In this document: positions 1 through 5,758 of the stretch, piece after piece
Numbering within the stretch: position 1 is the stretch's first letter
Layout of the letters: the number at the start of each line of letters is the position of its first letter
From: Pseudomonadota bacterium
GTDB taxonomy: Bacteria > Pseudomonadota > Gammaproteobacteria > Burkholderiales > Burkholderiaceae
Reading direction: 5' to 3'
DNA: 5,758 nucleotides
NCBI GenBank assembly: GCA_963205525.1
Contig: CAUJJP010000058.1
Location: 1-5,758, forward strand
Program-made: the position numbers and the translations under genes
The notes under the pieces: model-generated
Seen by the model: only the letters and a program-made list of their open reading frames with translations
What the model was told of the DNA's origin: nothing
Database searches by the model: none

Positions 1-156
1 ACCCAGGCCGGCTGCGTGCTCAGCGGCAACTGCCGGCTCGCCGGCGTGGTGTCCGGCGCCCTGCGCGCCTTCCTCGACCACCTGGACCGGCACACCCTGG
101 CCGACCTGCTGGTGCAGCCGCAGGCGCTGCGCGAAGTCCCGATCCGCATCCAATGA
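1..156 (+). CDS. nsrR: Rrf2-family transcriptional regulator, NsrR-like, C-terminal fragment
   Basis: This is the 3' end of a gene that enters from the left edge: 51 codons and a TGA stop. Rrf2 regulators are small dimeric winged-helix proteins, and NsrR uses a [4Fe-4S] cluster held by three cysteines to sense nitric oxide and release its operators. The fragment carries two cysteines five residues apart (C5 and C11), followed by CRL, then an amphipathic stretch and HTLADL. From memory, E. coli NsrR has the same arrangement: a C-x5-C pair, CRL, and YTLADL near the end. The DNA-binding helix and the first cluster cysteine lie outside the window. RirA, IscR or another Rrf2 member is possible, but the TLADL ending and the neighbouring nnrS favour NsrR. 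It probably shares a transcript with ccoG, 55 bp downstream. Confidence 0.72.
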   Translation, partial: TQAGCVLSGNCRLAGVVSGALRAFLDHLDRHTLADLLVQPQALREVPIRIQ

Positions 157-211
157 AGCTGTCGTCGCACGCATCGGCACGCAGCCTGCATGGTGCGCCC
201 CCGAGGCTGAA

Positions 212-1686
<1,475 letters not shown>

Positions 1687-1702
<16 letters not shown>

Positions 1703-2985
1703 GCGTCGCGCTGGGTGGCGCGCCGGGTGTCGCGCCCGGGTGCCATGCGGCCCAGCCAGCGACCGTAGACGATCAGCCAGCCGACGCAGGCCAGCGCCCA
1801 GGCCAGCGCCGCCAGCGCGGTGGCGAAGTCCGCCGACGCCGGCCAGACGCTGGCCGTGAGGCGCGCCAGCACCGCGAGCTGCACGGCTGCGAACAAGGTC
1901 CAGGCGTGGCGGTCGGCCGCCAGCGCCTGGCCGGAGAAGGCGCCGGCCACGCGCGAGGCCATCGCGAACAGGGTCGACCCCATCCAGCCCAGGCCGGCGG
2001 CGTGCACTGCCAGCGGACCCAGCGGCCAGTTCGGACCGGCTGCAGCCAGGCCATGCTCGGCGGCGCGCAGCAAGAGCGTGATCACCAGCCAGACGAAGCC
2101 GATGTGCAGCATGGCCACCAGCTGGCGGCCCAGCTGCTGGCGACGCCGCCAGCGCCAGGCGATCAAGGCCAGCGGCGCCGCGGCGGCGGCGCTGGCGAGC
2201 GCAAAGCCGGCATCCAGCCAGCGCGGCAGCGGCCACCACAGCGACTGCGCCGCCACCGCGAGCGCCTGCAGGGCGAGCACGCCCAGCAGCAGGGCGAGCA
2301 GCCACAGCGGGTGGCGCTGCTCCAGCGTCGGGTGGTCGATCATCGAGTCCAGCGGCAGCATGCGGTGCGAGGCGACCGCGAACACCGCGCCGACGAATCC
2401 CCACAGCCCGACCAGCGCCAGCGTGTGCGCCAGGGTCCAGGCCGCAGCCGCCAGTGCCGCCGCCGCCGCCCACAGCAAGAGGGCGCCGAAGACGCAGACC
2501 GCCGCCGCCGCGCGCAGGTGCGGGCTGGGCCGGCGCCCACGGGCCGGCATGCGGCACAGGCGCAGGCTCAGCGTCGACCAGGCCAGTGCCGCCAGCGCCA
2601 GCAGCAGCGCCGGGCCGGCGCGGTGGTGGAACAAGGCCAGCACCGGCCACCAGGCCAGCCAGGTGCTGGCGTACAGCAGCAGCGCCGGCGCGATGGCGCG
2701 TGTCATGGTCGGCGCCACCTCGTCGGTGATCGGCACCCCCAGCCAGCGCGGGCCGATGGTGAACAGGAAGCCGGCGAAGAACAGCGGCAGGAAGCCGAAC
2801 ACGAAAGCGAGCGCGTGCGCGGTCGGTCGCGGCAGGGCGGCCGCCGGACTGGCGTGCAGCCAGCCGGCCCAGCCCAGCGCGAGCGCGCTGGCCACCGCGG
2901 CGGCGGCGACGAAGCCCAGCCGGTGCGGCGAGGCCAGCAGCTGTCGCGCACGCCAGGGGCTGCGGGTGCCCGGGGCCGTGCTCAA
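1687..2985 (-). CDS. nnrS: NnrS family haem-copper membrane protein (nitric oxide response)
   Basis: From a TTG start at 2985 this gives 432 residues, close to the roughly 400 usual for NnrS. NnrS is a polytopic inner-membrane haem and copper protein, often controlled by NsrR or NnrR, that protects against nitric oxide stress; its chemistry is unsettled. Family landmarks in order are SPHRLGF (19-25), HALAFVFGFLPLFFAGFLFT (57-76) followed by IGPRWL, SHRMLP (206-211), DHPTLEQR (217-224), LHIGFVWL (293-300), and HAAGLGWMGSTLFAMASRV (328-346) followed by FSGQALAADRHAW. Around twelve hydrophobic helices can be drawn, with conserved histidines as likely metal or haem ligands. The frame stays open upstream to an ATG at 3255, but residues added there are Pro/Ala/Arg-rich, encode tandem repeats and have no family counterpart. 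Other start candidates are ATG 3204 and GTG 3192. The 3' end overlaps ccoG by 16 bp. Confidence 0.93.
1717..1736. terminator. Weak GC hairpin just past the ccoG stop
   Basis: GGCGCG at 1717-1722 and CGCGCC at 1731-1736 form a six-base-pair stem with an eight-base loop, 15 bp after the ccoG stop. It lies inside the 3' coding end of nnrS and has no T-tract on either strand. It could slow polymerase at a convergent junction, but short GC inverted repeats are expected by chance in DNA of this composition. Confidence 0.2.
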
Positions 2986-2995
2986 GCGTCGGCTC

Positions 2996-3017
2996 GCTGG
3001 CGGCGCCAGCCTGGCGC
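2996..3017. promoter_or_regulatory. Two mutually exclusive hairpins beside the nnrS start
   Basis: Three consecutive seven-base arms alternate in orientation: GCTGGCG (2996-3002), GCGCCAG (3003-3009) and CTGGCGC (3011-3017). The outer right arm pairs perfectly with the middle arm across a single base. The left arm pairs with CGCCAGC (3004-3010), also across a single base. Only one hairpin can form at a time because they share the middle arm. On the nnrS strand the structure ends about 10 nt before the TTG at 2985, where the ribosome would bind. A role in translation or attenuation is inference; one-base loops would need the stem ends to open. Confidence 0.3.
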
Positions 3018-3046
3018 TGAGGGGTGACGGTACAGGTGGGGTGGGC

Positions 3047-3053
3047 GATGCAT
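3047..3053. promoter_or_regulatory. Possible NsrR half-site upstream of nnrS
   Basis: GATGCAT equals one arm of the dyad NsrR consensus (GATGCAT, five bases, ATGCATC). It lies 62 bp upstream of the proposed nnrS start, and an NsrR-like gene is at the left edge of the window. The partner arm at the expected distance is absent on either side, and ATGCAT is itself a six-base palindrome. At best this is a half-site. Confidence 0.2.
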
Positions 3054-3103
3054 GGGTCGGCGCCGGCCGGCGGGGTCGGGGAAGCCGGCAAGCATAGTGG
3101 CGC

Positions 3104-3154
3104 CGGCGCAGCCGCCGTGCTGGCGCAGCTGCCGTGCCGGCGCAGCTGCCGAGC
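3104..3154. repeat. 17-bp tandem repeat, three copies
   Basis: Three adjacent 17-bp units occupy 3104-3120, 3121-3137 and 3138-3154, each built on the core GGCGCAGCYGCCG. Units 1 and 2 differ at two positions, and units 2 and 3 differ at two. A decayed CTGCCGAGC-like continuation follows to about 3175. The array is in non-coding DNA between nnrS and the small membrane gene and is unrelated in sequence to the 9-bp array that follows. Confidence 0.8.
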
Positions 3155-3234
3155 CTGCCGAGCCGAGCCTGCCGTGACGCTCGATGCGACACTGCGGCCC
3201 CCATGCCCAGCAATCGCCCGCACGCGCCCAGCGC

Positions 3235-3288
3235 CGCCCGCCACGCCCGCCACACCCGTCACACCCGCCACGCCCGCCACGCCCGCCA
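3235..3288. repeat. 9-bp tandem repeat (CRCCCGYCA), six copies
   Basis: Six head-to-tail nonamers fill 54 bp: 3235, 3244, 3271 and 3280 start identical CGCCCGCCA units, 3253 starts CACCCGTCA and 3262 starts CACCCGCCA. The next bases (CGGCGG) break the pattern. In translation it gives GVA/GVT units on the minus strand and ARH/TRH units on the plus strand, which explains the long low-complexity reading frames across it. Its unit length and near identity suggest a slippage-prone minisatellite 52 bp upstream of the small membrane gene. Confidence 0.88.
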
Positions 3289-3339
3289 CGGCGGATCGGC
3301 GGGCGCTGCCGCGCCCCGTCGGCACCCGGGGTTTTGAAG

Positions 3340-3804
3340 ATGCGTGCGGCCTTGTGGCTGGGTGCTGTCGCCGCGCTGCTGTTCGCCGCCATCTCGGTGT
3401 GGCTGCAGCCGCTGCAGCCCGGCGTGCTGGCGCTGCAGCTGAGCTTCACGCCGCGCGCCTTCGCGCAGGTGGTGCACAGCTGGTCGGCCGACGACCTGGC
3501 GCGCTTTCGTGCCCATCTGCCGCTGGATGCACTGTTCGCCCTCGTCTACGGCGCCTTCGGGTATCGCCTGTTCACGGTGCTGCGCACCGGTCGCCTGGGC
3601 GCGTGGGCGCGCTGGCTGCTGCCGCTGGCGGCGCTGCTGGACCTGCTGGAGAACGCGCTGCACGCCTGGCTGACGGCGGCGCCGCGTTTCGATCTGCCTG
3701 CGCTGTACCTGGCCGGCGGCGTGTGCGCGGCGCTCAAATGGGCGCTGGTGCTGGGCTTCGGCGCTGCGCTGGCCTGGGCGCTGGGGCGCAGCCGGGCAGG
3801 CTGA
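3340..3804 (+). CDS. Small four-helix integral membrane protein, unknown function
   Basis: The product is 154 residues with four predicted membrane helices, near 3-22, 62-82, 91-112 and 120-148. The first is signal-anchor-like. A 35-40 residue loop after helix 1 carries FTPRAFAQVVHSW and RFRAHLPLDALFALVYG. Charged residues sit within or beside later helices: the D-L-L-E-N motif at 101-105 in helix 3 and K133-W134 in helix 4. Buried charges of this kind are usually functional, so this is a genuine gene, but I do not recognise a named family. The ATG at 3340 is chosen because the helix begins there; the open frame extends to 3184 only through the repeat array, and a TTG at 3334 is also possible. 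A GGGG at 3328-3331 may serve as ribosome site. The gene diverges from nnrS and converges on the ThDP enzyme gene. Confidence 0.82.
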   Translation: MRAALWLGAVAALLFAAISVWLQPLQPGVLALQLSFTPRAFAQVVHSWSADDLARFRAHLPLDALFALVYGAFGYRLFTVLRTGRLGAWARWLLPLAALLDLLENALHAWLTAAPRFDLPALYLAGGVCAALKWALVLGFGAALAWALGRSRAG

Positions 3805-3816
3805 GCAGCTGCCCGG
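3792..3816. terminator. Hairpin between convergent genes, probably bidirectional
   Basis: CCGGGCAG (3792-3799) and CTGCCCGG (3809-3816) form a perfect eight-base-pair stem with a nine-base loop; a G-U pair can extend it by one. The TGA stop of the small membrane gene (3802-3804) lies in the loop. The ThDP enzyme gene ends at 3838 on the other strand, so the hairpin serves both converging transcripts. No T-run follows on either side, so it is not a classical intrinsic terminator. Confidence 0.5.
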
Positions 3817-3837
3817 TGCCCGCCCGCATGCCGGCCT

Positions 3838-5676
3838 CTACATCGACAGCGATCCCTCGCGGAACGCGGTCCGGGCGAGCCAGACGTTGAGCAGCACCGC
3901 CTGGCCACGGGCGGCGATGGCGCGCGTCTGCTGCAGGGCGGGTTCCAGTTCGGCGGCGTGGCGCACGCAGATGCCGGCGGCGCCGAATCCTTCGGCGACG
4001 CGGTGGTAGTCGCTGCGCGCGAGCACGGTGGCGACGTCGTCGCCCAGCATCTTGACCTGCTCGCGTGCGATCTGGGTCCAGCCGGCGTCGTTGCCGACCA
4101 CCATGATGGGCGCCATGCCGTGGCGCACGAAGCTGTCGATCTCGGCCAGGCTCCAGCCGCAGGCGCCGTCGCCGAACACGACCCACAGCTCGCGGCCCGG
4201 ACGCGCGCAGGCGGCGCCGATGGCAAAGCCGGCGCCCACGCCCAGGGTGCCGAAGGCGCCGGGGTCCAGCCAGCCCAGGGGGCCGCGCGGACGCAGCACG
4301 TAGCTGGCGGTGGCGACCACGTCGCCGCCGTCGGCGACGAAGATCGCATCCTCGGCGGCCACGCGGTCGATGGCGCGGAACAAGGCCAGCGGGTTGACGT
4401 GCTCGGCCGTCTGCGCCGTCTGCGCCGCCTGGGCGTCGATCTCGGCCTCGCGCGCGCGATCGCGCTCGCCCAGGCGGGCGATCCACCCGGCCCAGGCGGC
4501 TTGCGGCTGCACGCGCTCGGCCAACGCCTGGATGAAGGCTCCGGCGTCGCCGATCGCCGCCAGCTCGGGGCGCCGGTTCAGACGCGCGTCGCGCGCGCTG
4601 CGGTTGGCGGCGATCAGGCTTGCCTGGCGCCGGACGTGGCGGCCGTAGTCGAGCCGGAAGTCGCAGGGCAGGCCGGCCAGCAGCACGAGGTCGGCCTCGC
4701 GCAGCGCCTGGCGTCGCGCGTGGCGCTGCTGCAGCGGGTGCTGCGCGCCCAGCAGGCCGCGTGCCATGCCTGAGAGATAGACCGGCAGCCCCAGGCGCTG
4801 CACCGCCGCCGCGAGCGCTTCGGCCTGGGCGGCGTTCACGAGGGCCTGGCTGCCTATCACCAGCAGCGGCTGGCTGGCCTTGGCGATCGCCGCAGCGGCC
4901 CGGTCCACGGTGTGGGCGGCCGCCGCAGCTGGCAGCACCGGCCGCGGCACAGGGGTGGCCGCCTGCGCGGCGCCGGCAAACATGCGCTGCGCGTGACGCT
5001 GCAGCCACCAGCGCAGCGCGCGCTCGGCCAGGCTGCGCCCCTTGCCGCCGGCCTCGGCATACCACTGGCGCACCGCGGCCTCGTCGTACAGCAGGTCGAC
5101 CGGGCACTCCAGGCACACCGGGCCGGGCACGCCTTGCAGCGCAAGCGCCATCGCGTCGGCCACGGCCGGCCCCAGCTCGCGCACGGTGCGCAGCTTGTAA
5201 AAGCGCTTGACGTGCGGCGCCACCAGCGGGCGCTGGTCGATGTCCTGCAGCGCGCCGCGGCCTTGCAGCGCGGTCGGCGCGGCGCCGGCGATGAGCAGCA
5301 GCGGCGACTGCGCCTGCTGCGCGTTCTTCAGCGCGGTGATGGTGTTCGTGATGCCGGGGCCGGCGGTGACCGCGGCCACGCCGGGGCGGCCGCTGAGGCG
5401 GGCGTGGGCATCGGCGGCGAAGACGGCGGTGGCCTCGTCGCGGGTGTCGACGATGCGTATCCCGCGTGCACGGGCGGCGGCCAGGATGGGCGAGATGTGG
5501 CCACCGCACAGGGTGAACAGGTGGTCCACGCCGTGCGCCTGCAAGGCGTCGGCGACGTGGTCGCCGCCGTGGCGCGGGCGACCTGCTGCGCTTGCCGGGC
5601 CTGTGGCGTCGTTCGCACCCGCAGCGTCTGCAACACCCGCAGCGTCTGCATCCGCGCCTGCTGCTCCTATTGCCAT
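3838..5676 (-). CDS. Thiamine diphosphate-dependent enzyme, ILVBL/HACL2-like (acetolactate synthase superfamily)
   Basis: The 612-residue product has the three-domain ThDP fold. The PYR domain (about 36-200) carries the catalytic glutamate E81 in [14 protein letters not shown] and the TAGPGITNT loop. A central domain (about 255-390) contains [14 protein letters not shown] and [11 protein letters not shown]. The PP domain (about 425-612) has [18 protein letters not shown] and the cofactor motif GDG (502-504) followed after 24 residues by ND (529-530). From memory, [41 protein letters not shown] and [10 protein letters not shown] closely follow human ILVBL, now assigned as 2-hydroxyacyl-CoA lyase 2, more than bacterial acetolactate synthase. 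The likely reaction is cleavage of a 2-hydroxyacyl-CoA to an aldehyde and formyl-CoA, but substrate is inferred. No IlvN-type small subunit is adjacent. Residues 1-35 are an Ala/Gly/Asp-rich leader made by short DNA repeats. The ATG at 5676 is the only start upstream of the domain and overlaps the preceding gene. Confidence 0.9.
   Translation of the reverse strand: MAIGAAGADADAAGVADAAGANDATGPASAAGRPRHGGDHVADALQAHGVDHLFTLCGGHISPILAAARARGIRIVDTRDEATAVFAADAHARLSGRPGVAAVTAGPGITNTITALKNAQQAQSPLLLIAGAAPTALQGRGALQDIDQRPLVAPHVKRFYKLRTVRELGPAVADAMALALQGVPGPVCLECPVDLLYDEAAVRQWYAEAGGKGRSLAERALRWWLQRHAQRMFAGAAQAATPVPRPVLPAAAAAHTVDRAAAAIAKASQPLLVIGSQALVNAAQAEALAAAVQRLGLPVYLSGMARGLLGAQHPLQQRHARRQALREADLVLLAGLPCDFRLDYGRHVRRQASLIAANRSARDARLNRRPELAAIGDAGAFIQALAERVQPQAAWAGWIARLGERDRAREAEIDAQAAQTAQTAEHVNPLALFRAIDRVAAEDAIFVADGGDVVATASYVLRPRGPLGWLDPGAFGTLGVGAGFAIGAACARPGRELWVVFGDGACGWSLAEIDSFVRHGMAPIMVVGNDAGWTQIAREQVKMLGDDVATVLARSDYHRVAEGFGAAGICVRHAAELEPALQQTRAIAARGQAVLLNVWLARTAFREGSLSM
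4409..4426. repeat. 9-bp direct duplication in the ThDP enzyme linker
   Basis: GTCTGCGCC occurs twice in tandem (4409-4417 and 4418-4426). It encodes the AQTAQTA segment near residues 418-424, in the flexible linker before the C-terminal ThDP domain. The length is a multiple of three, so the frame is kept. Confidence 0.7.
5616..5650. repeat. 17-bp direct repeat (18-bp period) in the N-terminal leader of the ThDP enzyme
   Basis: CACCCGCAGCGTCTGCA is repeated exactly at 5616-5632 and 5634-5650. It encodes two ADAAG(V/A) units in the enzyme's leader. A degraded third unit is visible toward the start codon. The repeat is in frame and lies outside the conserved enzyme fold. Confidence 0.85.
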
Positions 5677-5758
5677 TGCACGCCGCGCTGGCCCATCCAG
5701 CGGCCGACCTCGTCGCCGATCGCGGATTCGATGCGCGCGCGCTTGATCTTCATGGTCG
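5667..5758 (-). CDS. C-terminal fragment of an upstream gene, possibly an AMP-forming acyl-CoA synthetase
   Basis: Reading leftward from the right edge, 29 full codons end in TAG at 5667-5669. The protein end is [10 protein letters not shown], then [11 protein letters not shown], then GQRGVQWQ. The TMKIKR block resembles the last conserved motif (A10) of acyl-adenylate enzymes. In long-chain acyl-CoA synthetases the catalytic lysine sits in a phrase of the type LTPT-x-K-(I/L)-(K/R)-R, followed by about 20 residues with a GWY or VVW-like ending. The fragment is too short for certainty, and M at 5753 could even be a start codon of a 28-residue peptide. The gene overlaps the ThDP enzyme start by 10 nt in another frame, which implies one transcript. 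If the identification holds, it would supply the CoA thioester substrate to the lyase. Confidence 0.5.
   Translation of the reverse strand, partial: TMKIKRARIESAIGDEVGRWMGQRGVQWQ

Larger units (their letters stand above)
2986..3339. other. Repeat-rich divergent intergenic region between nnrS and the small membrane gene
   Basis: These 354 bp separate the preferred nnrS start from the start of the small membrane protein gene, so any promoters for both should be here. Several reading frames run through it unbroken on both strands, but their products are Arg/Pro/Ala/His-rich and repetitive, with no recognisable domain. The region holds alternative hairpins at 2996-3017, an isolated GATGCAT at 3047-3053, a 17-bp tandem array at 3104-3154 and a 9-bp tandem array at 3235-3288. 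I find no convincing -35/-10 pair on either strand. A TATGCT on the minus strand near 3090 is the closest -10 candidate for nnrS, but it lacks a matching -35. Confidence 0.7.

Noticed and set aside
157..211. NsrR operator or separate promoter in the gap before ccoG
   Set aside because: GCATC- and TGCAT-like pieces and a 5-bp CGCAC/GTGCG inverted repeat are present, but no arrangement fits the dyad spacing and no -35/-10 pair is visible.
1820..3097. Long plus-strand frame antisense to nnrS (425 codons)
   Set aside because: The product is Ala/Ser/Arg low complexity with no motif, and the opposite strand encodes a clear NnrS protein over the same bases.
3235..3288. CRISPR array
   Set aside because: The units are contiguous nonamers without spacers and far shorter than CRISPR repeats.
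3337..3346. NsrR half-site AAGATGCGTG at the start of the small membrane gene
   Set aside because: It matches only part of one arm, includes the start codon and first codons, and has no partner arm.
3024..3890. Plus-strand frame of 288 codons covering the repeats and the small membrane gene
   Set aside because: It reads the repeats and the membrane gene out of frame; the 154-residue product in the other frame has coherent helices and a sensible start.
3958..4773. 271-codon plus-strand frame opposite the ThDP enzyme gene
   Set aside because: It is a GC-driven antisense frame with no family resemblance.
3734..5509. 591-codon minus-strand frame inside the ThDP enzyme gene
   Set aside because: It is an Arg/Gly/Ala-rich shadow of the ThDP enzyme, which has conserved motifs along its whole length in its own frame.
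3838..5676. Acetolactate synthase catalytic subunit of branched-chain amino acid synthesis
   Set aside because: No small regulatory subunit or ilvC follows, and the diagnostic phrases fit ILVBL-like proteins better than IlvB/IlvI/IlvG.

Overview
The window is GC-rich (most codon third positions are G or C) and gene-dense. It looks like a proteobacterial chromosome, probably a respiratory beta- or gammaproteobacterium with a cbb3-type oxidase; Burkholderiales is a guess from gene content and composition. I see no insertion sequence, phage gene, CRISPR array, tRNA or rRNA.

Layout, left to right. (1) Bases 1-156 (+) are the last 51 codons of an Rrf2-family regulator that resembles NsrR, the nitric-oxide-sensing iron-sulfur repressor. 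(2) Bases 212-1702 (+) are a complete ccoG (rdxA/fixG), the polyferredoxin that supports copper delivery to cbb3 oxidase. (3) Bases 1687-2985 (-) are nnrS, a multi-spanning membrane protein of the nitric oxide response, convergent with ccoG and overlapping its 3' end by 16 bp. (4) Bases 2986-3339 have no convincing gene. They hold two different tandem repeat arrays, a pair of mutually exclusive hairpins beside the nnrS start, and one NsrR-like half-site. (5) Bases 3340-3804 (+) encode a small four-helix membrane protein of unknown function. (6) Bases 3838-5676 (-) encode a 612-residue thiamine diphosphate enzyme that would usually be labelled acetolactate synthase. Its motifs instead match the ILVBL/HACL2 branch (2-hydroxyacyl-CoA lyase 2) known from animals. 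(7) Bases 5667-5758 (-) are the last codons of a gene that overlaps the ThDP enzyme start by 10 nt; its end resembles the C-terminal lysine motif of AMP-forming acyl-CoA synthetases.

Two functional themes emerge. The left half links nitric oxide sensing (NsrR-like), nitric oxide tolerance (NnrS) and assembly of a high-affinity terminal oxidase (CcoG), which makes sense because NO poisons haem-copper oxidases. The right half may be a two-gene acyl-CoA unit: a synthetase that makes a (2-hydroxy)acyl-CoA, and a lyase that cleaves it to an aldehyde one carbon shorter plus formyl-CoA, a bacterial version of fatty acid alpha-oxidation. The second theme is inference and depends on identifying the truncated gene at the right edge.
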